Assembly (NCBI RefSeq): GCF_019012925.1
Contig: NZ_JAGIRL010000042.1
Coordinates: 1-9,331, forward strand
Direction: 5' to 3'
Length of the DNA: 9,331 nucleotides
DNA from: Fusobacterium sp.
Lineage (GTDB): Bacteria; Fusobacteriota; Fusobacteriia; Fusobacteriales; Fusobacteriaceae
Made by a program: the position numbers and the translations under genes. How positions within the stretch are numbered: the first letter of the stretch is position 1; every line of letters starts with the position of its first letter. Positions 1 through 5,665 of this stretch are shown here, one piece after another. Under the pieces are notes generated by a model that saw nothing but the letters and a program-made list of their open reading frames with translations, had not been told where the DNA came from and did not search any database.

Positions 1-36
1 GCGTTCATCCTGAGCCAGGATCAAACTCTTCGTTCA
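1..36 (-). rRNA. 16S ribosomal RNA, 5' end only (runs off the left edge)
   Basis: On the minus strand the sequence contains the universal 16S 5' primer site AGAGTTTGATCCTGGCTCAG at 29-10, followed by GATGAACGC at the edge. Placing the first A of that site at E. coli position 8 puts the mature 5' end near position 36. Only about 36 bases are present; the rest of the gene lies outside the window. The GGATGAACGC ending matches what I recall for Fusobacterium 16S genes, but so short a piece cannot fix the species. Confidence 0.96.
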
Positions 37-47
37 ATCTATTTAAC

Positions 48-64
48 TCAGTAAAATTTACTGA
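48..64. repeat. Perfect palindrome just upstream of mature 16S
   Basis: TCAGTAAA and TTTACTGA are perfect inverted copies with one central base. The palindrome lies 11 bases upstream of the predicted mature 16S 5' end, inside the rRNA leader. The single-base spacer is too small for a hairpin loop, so if it folds, the innermost pairs must open. It could be part of the processing stalk recognised by RNase III, whose other half would lie downstream of 16S outside the window. Confidence 0.5.
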
Positions 65-145
65 TAATTTACACCAATTTATTGTTGTGTTTGCATTTAT
101 TGTCTTTCTCTATTCTGTTGCTAATGTCCTTAACATTTTTTTGTA

Positions 146-159
146 CCGCTCTCTCGCGG
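146..159 (-). other. GC-rich hairpin near the start of the rRNA leader
   Basis: On the minus strand CCGC and GCGG flank a GAGAGA loop. This is a conspicuous GC-rich island in AT-rich surroundings, and it would lie close to the 5' end of the pre-rRNA, given the -10 element at 169-174. It could stabilise the leader or take part in antitermination. I could not recognise a convincing boxA in the leader. Confidence 0.4.
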
Positions 160-165
160 ACATAG

Positions 166-197
166 ATTATAATATCACAAATAATAATTTTCGTCAA
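166..197 (-). promoter_or_regulatory. rRNA operon promoter
   Basis: On the minus strand a -35 element TTGACG (197-192) is followed after 17 bases by TATTAT (174-169), preceded by TGA, an extended -10 context. An overlapping TATAAT (171-166) is also present but at 20-base spacing. A and T runs upstream of the -35 (about 198-225) resemble an UP element, as expected for a strong rRNA promoter. Transcription would begin near 160, giving a leader of roughly 125 bases before 16S. Confidence 0.8.
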
Positions 198-283
198 CAC
201 TTTTTTTATTATTTTTTTAAATAAAATATCTTATCATCAATCTTTCCTAATAAAATCAATAGTTCACAAATATATTTTTTTAT

Positions 284-319
284 AAAAAAACAGGAGAAAA
301 TTTATAAAAATTTTCTCCT
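284..319 (-). terminator. Rho-independent terminator of the iscS-iscU operon
   Basis: A perfect 12-base-pair stem (292-303 with 308-319) has a 4-base loop and is followed on the minus strand by G and a run of seven T residues (290-284). It lies 22 bases after the iscU stop codon and separates this operon from the rRNA promoter downstream. The outer four pairs are GC-containing (AGGA/TCCT) and the inner pairs are A-T rich. Confidence 0.9.
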
Positions 320-341
320 AAACTTCATTTTTTTCTTAAAA

Positions 342-725
342 TTATTCAGCTTTTGCTGATTTTTTTGATAAATAATCATTGATTGCTAATTGGATAGCCT
401 CTTCTGCTAATACAGAACAGTGCATTTTTACTGGTGGTAATCCTCCTAGTTCCTCAACAACCTTTTTGTTAGTTAATTTTAAAGCTTCTTCTACAGTTTT
501 TCCTAAAACTAAATCTGTTGAAACAGATGAGCTAGCTATTGCTGATGCACATCCAAAAGTTCTAAATTTTACATCTGTTATAATATCATTTTCAACTTTG
601 ATAAATATTTCCATTATATCTCCACAAGATGGATTTCCAACTTTTCCATATCCTGATGGATTTTCAATTGTTCCAACATTGTGTGGATTCATAAAATGTT
701 CCATTACTTTTTCTGTATATTGCAT
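342..725 (-). CDS. iscU: Iron-sulfur cluster assembly scaffold protein IscU (NifU N-terminal family)
   Basis: A 127-residue cytoplasmic scaffold on which a 2Fe-2S or 4Fe-4S cluster is assembled from sulfur delivered by the cysteine desulfurase, then passed to apo-proteins. The three ligand cysteines are visible: Cys34 in GNPSCGD, Cys59 in FGCASA and Cys103 in KMHCSVLAEEA; Asp36 is the conserved aspartate that promotes cluster release. The LPPVK motif at 96-100 is the known binding site for HscA/DnaK-type chaperones. The length fits a stand-alone IscU, without the C-terminal domain of full NifU. The start is supported by AAGGAGAG four bases upstream. It follows iscS after 30 bases and ends just before a strong terminator, so it is the last gene of a two-gene operon. 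No hscA, fdx or iscR is seen beside it. Confidence 0.96.
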   Translation of the reverse strand: MQYTEKVMEHFMNPHNVGTIENPSGYGKVGNPSCGDIMEIFIKVENDIITDVKFRTFGCASAIASSSVSTDLVLGKTVEEALKLTNKKVVEELGGLPPVKMHCSVLAEEAIQLAINDYLSKKSAKAE

Positions 726-755
726 TTTTCTCTCCTTAAATCATCTTAATTTTTT

Positions 756-1928
756 CTATTTTTCAGCCTGATATGCATTCCATAATGGTGATATCATTCT
801 CAATTTGTTGATTACTTCAACAACCGATTCAATTACATAATCAATTTCTTCTTTTGTATTATATTTTCCTATACCAAATCTGATTGTTCCATGAGCAAAT
901 TCTGGCTGGATTCCCATAGCTAATAGAACATGAGATGCTTGTAGCTCGTCAGAAGAACACGCTGAACCTGAACTTACTGCAATTCCTTTATAACTTAAAC
1001 TTAAAAGGATAGACTCTCCCTCTAAATATTTAAAAGTGATGCTTGAAGTTCCTGGTAATCTTTTTACATCTTTAGCATTTACAACTACTTCTGGGATTCT
1101 TTTTACAATCTCATCCTCTAAATAGTTTCTTAACTCCTCTTCTCTTTTCCACTCTTCTCCCATATCTCTATATGATATTTCAAGTGCTTTAGCCATTCCA
1201 ACTATTGCTGGTATATTAGATGTTCCTGGTCTTCTCTTTTTCTCTTGACCTCCACCTGTAAGAACTTTTCCAAATCTTACTCCATTTCTCCAGAACAATC
1301 CTGCTATTCCTTTAGGTCCGTAGAATTTATGTCCAGAGAAAGAAAGTAAATCTATTCCCATCTCTTTAGGCTTTATATCTAATTTTCCCATTGTCTGAAC
1401 TGCATCAACGTGGAATATAATTCTATGCTCTTTTGCGATTTTTCCTATCTCTTCTATTGGTTGAAAAGATCCTACTTCATTGTTTGCGTGCATAACAGTT
1501 ATTAGTATAGTATCATCTTTTATTGCTGCTTTTAAAGCTTCTATATCTAGTACACCATTGTGATCAACTGGTATTGTAGTAACTTCATATCCGTCCTCTA
1601 CTAGATCCTTCAATGTATTTTTTACTGCTGGATGCTCTATTGGACTTGTTATAATGTGTTTTCCTCTATTCTTATAAGCTCTTGCAATTCCTCTTATAGC
1701 CAAGTTATCAGATTCACTTCCTGATGCCGTAAAAATAAGTTCGTCTGCTTCAACTCCTAAAAACTTTGCAATACACTCTCTTGATTCTGTTAGTGCCTTA
1801 TTTGTTTCTTTCCCAAAAAGATGCAAACTTGATGAATTTCCATAAAATTCAGTAAGGTATGGTAACATTGCCTCAAGAACTTCACTATCCATCTTTGTAG
1901 TTGCATTGTTGTCTAGATAAACTTTCAT
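756..1928 (-). CDS. iscS: Cysteine desulfurase IscS/NifS (PLP-dependent)
   Basis: A 390-residue cytoplasmic enzyme that converts L-cysteine to L-alanine and leaves a persulfide on its active-site cysteine, the sulfur source for iron-sulfur clusters, and in many bacteria for thiamine and tRNA thiolation as well. Visible features: the N-terminal YLDNNATTK segment, His99 in SPIEHPA, Asp175 and Gln178 in HVDAVQTMGK, the PLP-binding Lys201 in SFSGHKFYGPKG, and catalytic Cys324 in the SSGSACSS loop, followed by the SHVLLAMG segment typical of the IscS/NifS class rather than SufS. The ATG is preceded by GGGAGAGG. It is the first gene of the iscS-iscU operon, with its own near-consensus promoter at 1969-1997. 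Whether it should be called NifS or IscS is a naming matter; its pairing with a short IscU favours a general housekeeping role. Confidence 0.96.
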   Translation of the reverse strand: MKVYLDNNATTKMDSEVLEAMLPYLTEFYGNSSSLHLFGKETNKALTESRECIAKFLGVEADELIFTASGSESDNLAIRGIARAYKNRGKHIITSPIEHPAVKNTLKDLVEDGYEVTTIPVDHNGVLDIEALKAAIKDDTILITVMHANNEVGSFQPIEEIGKIAKEHRIIFHVDAVQTMGKLDIKPKEMGIDLLSFSGHKFYGPKGIAGLFWRNGVRFGKVLTGGGQEKKRRPGTSNIPAIVGMAKALEISYRDMGEEWKREEELRNYLEDEIVKRIPEVVVNAKDVKRLPGTSSITFKYLEGESILLSLSYKGIAVSSGSACSSDELQASHVLLAMGIQPEFAHGTIRFGIGKYNTKEEIDYVIESVVEVINKLRMISPLWNAYQAEK

Positions 1929-1968
1929 ATTTACCCTCTCCCTATAAAATTACATTTCTTATTCTATA

Positions 1969-1997
1969 TTTATACCATTCTTTATTAAAATTGTCAA
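1969..1997 (-). promoter_or_regulatory. Promoter of iscS-iscU
   Basis: On the minus strand TTGACA (1997-1992) is followed after exactly 17 bases by TATAAA (1974-1969), with TGG directly before it, an extended -10 context. This is a near-perfect housekeeping sigma promoter. Transcription would start near 1962, giving a short leader of about 35 bases before the iscS ATG. Its -35 overlaps the right arm of an AT-rich inverted repeat. Confidence 0.85.
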
Positions 1998-2022
1998 GAA
2001 TTAAAATATTTTTTTAATTCTT
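1996..2022. repeat. 11-base-pair inverted repeat spanning the thiD stop and the iscS -35
   Basis: AAGAATTAAAA (1996-2006) and TTTTAATTCTT (2012-2022) are perfect inverted copies around a 5-base centre. One arm overlaps the last codons of thiD, and the other touches the -35 of the iscS promoter. On the minus strand no T run follows it, so it is not a convincing terminator. It could be a protein-binding operator for the isc operon or a weak mRNA 3' stem for thiD. The pairing is almost all A-T, so chance is not excluded. Confidence 0.5.
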
Positions 2023-2802
2023 TATTAAAAATCCGTGATCCATAGGGCCTCTGCCCTCTCCTAGGTCCAACATTTCCAACAATGCATTAGATAGATACTC
2101 CTTGGCTTTTTCTATAGATGTCTCTAAGCTCATACCTTTTGCAAGGTTTGATGCTATTGCACTAGAAAGTGTACAACCTGTCCCATGGGTATTGGGATTA
2201 TCTATTCTTTTCCCCATAAACCATCTTATATTTTCTCCATTGTATAAAAAGTCATTTGCATCATTTAAATTGTGCCCCCCTTTACAAAGGACGGCACAAC
2301 CATATTTATCATATATCTTTTTGGCAGCAACCATCATATCATCACTACTCTTAATCTCCATACCACTTAAAATTTCAGCCTCTGGAATATTTGGAGTTAT
2401 CACAGTGGCTATTGGAAACAACTCATTACACATTGTATCTATAGCTTCATCTGCAATTAATTTTGACCCACTTGTAGATACCATAACTGGATCTAAAACT
2501 ATATTTTTTACATTCTGATCCTTTAGATATTTAGATATTGTCTCTATTAATACCTTTGATGATAACATACCTATCTTTACAGCTTGAGGAGGTATATCAT
2601 TAAACACTGCATCAAGTTGGGATTTTAAAAACTCCACTCCAACATCTAGTATTCCTGTTACTCCTTTAGTATTTTGAGCAGTGAGAGCAGTTATTACACT
2701 CATACCATAGACACCATTCATTGTCATTGTTTTCAAGTCTGCTTGTATCCCTGCTCCACCTGAACAATCACTCCCTGCAATTGTAAGTACTGGTTTTTTC
2801 AT
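2014..2802 (-). CDS. thiD: Hydroxymethylpyrimidine / phosphomethylpyrimidine kinase ThiD
   Basis: A 262-residue ribokinase-fold cytoplasmic kinase that phosphorylates 4-amino-5-hydroxymethyl-2-methylpyrimidine and then its monophosphate, supplying the pyrimidine half of thiamine. Visible motifs: the substrate-binding N-terminus AGSDCSGGAGIQADLKT (9-25), DPVMVSTSGSKL (104-115), KGGH (174-177) and the anion-hole/catalytic GTGCTLSSAIAS with Cys210. Length is normal for the family. The start is set by GGGAG, which lies in the last codons of nth; the gap to nth is only 2 bases, so the two are co-translated in the tyrS operon. Pyridoxal kinases of the same family are an alternative, but the motifs fit ThiD. 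No other thiamine gene and no TPP riboswitch is present, so the protein may act mainly in pyrimidine salvage. Confidence 0.93.
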   Translation of the reverse strand: MKKPVLTIAGSDCSGGAGIQADLKTMTMNGVYGMSVITALTAQNTKGVTGILDVGVEFLKSQLDAVFNDIPPQAVKIGMLSSKVLIETISKYLKDQNVKNIVLDPVMVSTSGSKLIADEAIDTMCNELFPIATVITPNIPEAEILSGMEIKSSDDMMVAAKKIYDKYGCAVLCKGGHNLNDANDFLYNGENIRWFMGKRIDNPNTHGTGCTLSSAIASNLAKGMSLETSIEKAKEYLSNALLEMLDLGEGRGPMDHGFLIKN

Positions 2803-2804
2803 TT

Positions 2805-3467
2805 TTAACTCCCTTTTTTGCTCTCTTTTTTAATCTTTTCAGTCCCATATTTACAAAATTCTAAAATCTCACACTCATTACATTTAGGTCTTCTAGCTAT
2901 ACACTTATCTCTCCCTTGTAAAATCAAGTAGTGTGAGAAATCTATCCAGCTATCTTTGGGTACGATTTTCATAAGATCTTGCTCTATCTTAATTGGGTCA
3001 TCATTCTTAGTCAACCCTATCAAATTAGTTAATCTCTTTACATGGGTATCCACTGTTATTCCATCAGCTAATCCCCATATCTCACCTCTTACTACATTTG
3101 CTGTCTTTCTTCCAACTCCAGCCAATTTTACTAATTTTTCCATCTCTTGAGGAATATTTCCACCATATTCCTCAAGAAGTTGTTGACTACATAATTTTAT
3201 ATTTTTTGCCTTATTTCTATAAAAACCTGTACTTTTTATCATCTCTTCTATCTTTTCTAGTGGTAACTCTGCAAACTCCTCAGGTGTATTAACATGCTTG
3301 TACATCTCACTAGTTACGATATTTACTCTGACATCTGTACATTGGGCTGAAAGGATTACAGCAACTAAAAGTTCAAAAGGTGTATTATAATTTAGTGCAC
3401 ACTTAGGCTTTCCAAATTTTTTGTTTAATTCTTCTAATATATTTTTAACTCTCTCTTTTTTTGTCAT
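2805..3467 (-). CDS. nth: Endonuclease III (DNA glycosylase/AP lyase, 4Fe-4S)
   Basis: A 220-residue base-excision-repair enzyme that removes oxidised pyrimidines from DNA and cleaves the resulting abasic site. The helix-hairpin-helix LAGVGRKTANVV (115-126) carries the catalytic Lys121, and Asp140 in VDTHVKR is the conserved catalytic aspartate. The C-terminal 4Fe-4S cluster ligands follow the classic C-X6-C-X2-C-X5-C spacing (Cys189, 196, 199, 205). A lysine-rich tail of about 15 residues follows. The ATG overlaps the stop of the upstream acetyltransferase by four bases (ATGA), and AGAGGAAAGAG lies before it, so translation is probably coupled. It is the third gene of the tyrS operon, and its cluster would depend on the IscS/IscU system encoded next door. 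Confidence 0.96.
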   Translation of the reverse strand: MTKKERVKNILEELNKKFGKPKCALNYNTPFELLVAVILSAQCTDVRVNIVTSEMYKHVNTPEEFAELPLEKIEEMIKSTGFYRNKAKNIKLCSQQLLEEYGGNIPQEMEKLVKLAGVGRKTANVVRGEIWGLADGITVDTHVKRLTNLIGLTKNDDPIKIEQDLMKIVPKDSWIDFSHYLILQGRDKCIARRPKCNECEILEFCKYGTEKIKKESKKGS

Positions 3468-3955
3468 TCTCTTTCCTCTTGATCTATCTCTTTCTCGTAT
3501 AAAAGATGTTCAGCTCCACTATATTCCTTTATTCCTTTTGATTTAAACCCCAGTCTTATAAAAGCTTTTTTAGAGATCTCATTCTCCTCTAAGATATAAG
3601 CATAAACCTTTTTTATCTGAGGTCTTTCAAATTTTAACTCCTCAATACTGTTAAAAATAGCCTCTTCTGAATACCCCTTTCCACGTACTTTTTCTATTAA
3701 ATAAACACTTATTATTGCTCCCGTTTTACTTACCATCTCAAATTTAACTGTTCCTAAAAACTCTCTACTCAAACTTTCAATAGTATAAAAGAGATATGTA
3801 GGAGAATTTATTACAAAGGAGTACCATCTTTTATGTGCTTCCCATTGCTCCCTCTCTTTTTCAGGAAAATATTTTTTTACATAATTCAAGTGAATATAAT
3901 TATATAAGTTTTGGATATCCTTCTCTTCCATTTTTCTCAGTATTATCTCTATCAA
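3464..3955 (-). CDS. GNAT-family N-acetyltransferase, substrate unknown
   Basis: A cytoplasmic acetyl-CoA-dependent acetyltransferase of about 163 residues. The acetyl-CoA pyrophosphate loop R-G-K-G-Y (residues 91-95 from the TTG start) follows strand beta4 (AIISVYLIEKV) in the usual GNAT order, and the C-terminal EENEISKKAFIRLGF segment is the typical last conserved block of the RimJ/PseH-like subgroup. The substrate cannot be told: protein N-termini, aminoglycosides, polyamines and amino-sugars are all possible. I prefer the TTG start at 3955 because AAGGTGG (3967-3961) lies five bases before it; an in-frame GTG at 3964 would add three residues but has no ribosome binding site. It sits 16 bases after tyrS and overlaps nth by four bases, so it belongs to the same operon. 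Confidence 0.85.
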   Translation of the reverse strand: MIEIILRKMEEKDIQNLYNYIHLNYVKKYFPEKEREQWEAHKRWYSFVINSPTYLFYTIESLSREFLGTVKFEMVSKTGAIISVYLIEKVRGKGYSEEAIFNSIEELKFERPQIKKVYAYILEENEISKKAFIRLGFKSKGIKEYSGAEHLLYEKEIDQEERE

Positions 3956-3971
3956 AAAAACCACCTTATTG

Positions 3972-5195
3972 TTAGTTTAAAACTACTCTGTATATTTTTT
4001 TCTTACCTATTTTTAAAACAAATTCTCCATCTGTAAATAGCTCATCTGTTATCTTCATTGCAAAATCTGCAACTTTATTATCAGCAACTGTCAATCCATT
4101 TTGTGTTACTAGTTTTCTTCCCTCTCCCTTTGATTTTATAAGCTTGTTCTCTACTAAGAAGTCTAGTAACTCCATTCCAACTCTATCTTTTGAAAGCTCT
4201 ATTGATGGTACATTGCTCATATCTCCACCACCGAATGCTCCCTCTGCTCCCTGTTGTGCTTTTAAAGCTTCCTCTTCTCCATGAATCAATTTTGTAACTT
4301 CGAAAGCTAATACCTTTTTAGCTTGGTTTATCTCTGCTCCTTCAAGTGCTCCCAATCTTCTTACTTCATCCATAGGTACAAATGTCAATAGTGCTAAACA
4401 CTTCTCAACGTCAGCATCTGCAACATTTCTCCAGTATTGATAAAACTCATATGGAGATGTTTTAGCTGGATCTAACCACAATGCTCCTTTAGCAGTTTTT
4501 CCCATTTTCTTACCTTCACTATTAGTTAAAAGAGTACAAGTCATTGCAAAAGCTTGTTTTTGCTCTTTCTTTCTTATTAGCTCTACTCCTGCTATCATAT
4601 TTGACCATTGGTCATCTCCACCAAGCTCCATTGTACAACCATATTTTTTATTTAATACTAAGAAATCATAACCTTGCATTAACATATAGTTGAATTCTAA
4701 GAATGATAATCCAGCTTCCATTCTTTGTTTGAAACACTCAGCAGCCAACATTCTATTTACAGAGAAGTGTGCTCCAATATCTCTTATAAACTCAACATAA
4801 TTTAATCCTAATAACCAATCAGCATTGTTCTCTAAAATTGCTTTTCCATCTGTAAAATCAATGAATTTTTCCATCTGTTTTTTTATACAAGCAACATTGT
4901 GTGCTATTGTTTCCTTTGTCATCATCTGTCTCATATCAGTTCTTCCACTAGGATCTCCTATCATAGCAGTTCCACCACCAACTAATGCAATTGGTCTGTG
5001 TCCGTGCTGTTGCATATGAGCCATAAACATCATTGCTATAAAGTGACCTACATGTAAACTATCTGCTGTTGGATCAAATCCAATATAAAATGTAACTTTC
5101 TCTTTCCCAAGTGCTTCTCTTATTTCATCTTCATGTGTAAATTGTTTGATGTATCCACGCTCTAATAATACATCTACTACGTTTTTATTTTCCAT
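3972..5195 (-). CDS. tyrS: Tyrosyl-tRNA synthetase
   Basis: A class I aminoacyl-tRNA synthetase of 407 residues that activates tyrosine with ATP and charges tRNA-Tyr in the cytoplasm. The HIGH signature appears as HVGH (48-51), the tyrosine-binding region as MQGYDF (173-178) and GGDDQW (192-197), and the KMSKS loop as KMGKT (230-234), close to the KFGKT form of the E. coli type. An S4-like RNA-binding domain occupies roughly 340-404. The ATG at 5195 is chosen because AAAGGGAG lies five bases upstream; an in-frame TTG at 5216 would place that site inside the gene. It is the first gene of a four-gene operon. Its leader of about 85 bases lacks a T-box motif but contains a four-codon reading frame with a good ribosome binding site. 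Confidence 0.97.
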   Translation of the reverse strand: MENKNVVDVLLERGYIKQFTHEDEIREALGKEKVTFYIGFDPTADSLHVGHFIAMMFMAHMQQHGHRPIALVGGGTAMIGDPSGRTDMRQMMTKETIAHNVACIKKQMEKFIDFTDGKAILENNADWLLGLNYVEFIRDIGAHFSVNRMLAAECFKQRMEAGLSFLEFNYMLMQGYDFLVLNKKYGCTMELGGDDQWSNMIAGVELIRKKEQKQAFAMTCTLLTNSEGKKMGKTAKGALWLDPAKTSPYEFYQYWRNVADADVEKCLALLTFVPMDEVRRLGALEGAEINQAKKVLAFEVTKLIHGEEEALKAQQGAEGAFGGGDMSNVPSIELSKDRVGMELLDFLVENKLIKSKGEGRKLVTQNGLTVADNKVADFAMKITDELFTDGEFVLKIGKKKIYRVVLN

Positions 5196-5226
5196 TTTTT
5201 CTCCCTTTATTTTCAATTATATTTTT

Positions 5227-5241
5227 TTAATATTTTAACAT
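5227..5241 (-). other. Possible four-codon leader peptide (M-L-K-Y-stop) in the tyrS leader
   Basis: On the minus strand AAGAGG (5254-5249) is followed after seven bases by ATG TTA AAA TAT TAA. The spacing and strength of the ribosome binding site are as good as those of the neighbouring genes. The frame ends 31 bases before the tyrS ATG and carries a tyrosine codon directly before its stop. So short a frame may be chance in AT-rich sequence. It lies downstream of the predicted tyrS promoter, so it would be transcribed. Confidence 0.25.
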
Positions 5242-5288
5242 AAATATTCCTCTTTTTAAAGTCCTTAAAAGCTTAATTTTATTTGAAA

Positions 5289-5316
5289 AATATACTTTCT
5301 CTTTACTTTTTGTAAA
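5289..5316 (-). promoter_or_regulatory. Probable promoter of the tyrS operon
   Basis: On the minus strand TTTACA (5316-5311) is followed after 16 bases by TATATT (5294-5289). It lies about 95 bases before the tyrS start and back-to-back with the lysW promoter, 29 bases away, the two separated by a T-rich tract that could serve both as an upstream AT element. The match is moderate, and AT-rich sequence gives other candidates. Confidence 0.5.
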
Positions 5317-5345
5317 TTTTTTTTACTTTTTTTCTTATTTTTATA

Positions 5346-5374
5346 TTGACATTCAGAAATAAAAGATCTAAAAT
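5346..5374 (+). promoter_or_regulatory. Promoter of the lysine riboswitch / lysW unit
   Basis: A perfect -35 TTGACA (5346-5351) is followed after exactly 17 bases by TAAAAT (5369-5374). Transcription would begin near 5381, about ten bases before the riboswitch aptamer, so the position agrees well with the RNA element. A long T-rich stretch lies directly upstream. Confidence 0.85.
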
Positions 5375-5390
5375 AAGATCAAGAGTTCTA

Positions 5391-5560
5391 AGAAAAGATA
5401 GAGGTTGCAGTTTTCATTATTACTTTAAAAGACTATGTTTGTGCACACTTTTAAAGAAAAGGGGAAATTGCCGAAAGATGTATAAAAGCACAAGTTTATA
5501 TATCTTGGGACGTCATATAACATATGGCGGACTGTCACAAATCAGTGGAGTGCTATCAGG
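5391..5560 (+). promoter_or_regulatory. Lysine riboswitch (L box) aptamer
   Basis: Binding of free lysine stabilises this five-helix RNA and normally lowers expression of the gene behind it. P1 pairs GATAG (5397-5401) with CTATC (5553-5557). P2 pairs 5423-5431 with 5448-5456 perfectly. P3 pairs 5475-5486 with 5495-5506, with one G-U. P4 pairs 5511-5518 with 5522-5529. P5 is short, around 5536-5547. The conserved words GATAGAGGTTGC, GGGGAAATTGCCGAAAG, CTTGGGAC, ACTGTCAC and GGAGTGCTATC are all present. The diagnostic P2-P3 kissing contact is visible: TTGTGC in the P2 loop (5439-5444) is complementary to GCACAA in the P3 loop (5488-5493). It sits between a near-consensus promoter and a NhaC-family transporter gene, the known LysW arrangement. 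Confidence 0.95.
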
Positions 5561-5582
5561 ATGGAAATATTTTCAGAGTTTT

Positions 5583-5665
5583 TTGTTCACTTAGCAAATC
5601 ACTTTCGCTATCTATATATTAAAACCCAAATTTTAAGTAGTTGAGGAGGAAAGTTTTGTGAACAA
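5583..5665 (+). promoter_or_regulatory. Likely riboswitch expression platform: pairing that masks the lysW start codon
   Basis: TTGTTCAC (5583-5590) is perfectly complementary to GTGAACAA (5658-5665), which contains the GTG start codon of lysW. The ribosome binding site GAGGAGG (5643-5649) would then lie in the loop closed by this stem. No GC-rich hairpin with a T run is seen between the aptamer and the gene, so control at translation is more likely than premature termination. This is a pairing prediction by eye. Confidence 0.5.

Noticed and set aside
5196..5216. TTG at 5216 as the start of tyrS
   Set aside because: It would put the strong site AAAGGGAG inside the coding region. The ATG at 5195 lies five bases after that site and gives the usual TyrS N-terminus.
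5196..5288. T-box riboswitch in front of tyrS
   Set aside because: No GGTGGNACCGCG-like element or terminator/antiterminator pair is present in the short leader.
5317..5345. T-rich tract between the tyrS and lysW promoters as a terminator
   Set aside because: There is no stem before the T runs. It fits better as AT-rich DNA upstream of two divergent promoters.
5561..5582. Terminator directly after the lysine aptamer (weak TGGAAA/TTTTCA stem followed by T residues)
   Set aside because: The stem has six weak, mostly A-T pairs and a two-base loop, so it is not convincing as an intrinsic terminator.
5346..5594. An 82-codon open frame on the plus strand upstream of lysW
   Set aside because: It begins inside the promoter and runs through the lysine riboswitch, whose helices and conserved words fully account for the sequence. 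It has no ribosome binding site and no recognisable protein features.
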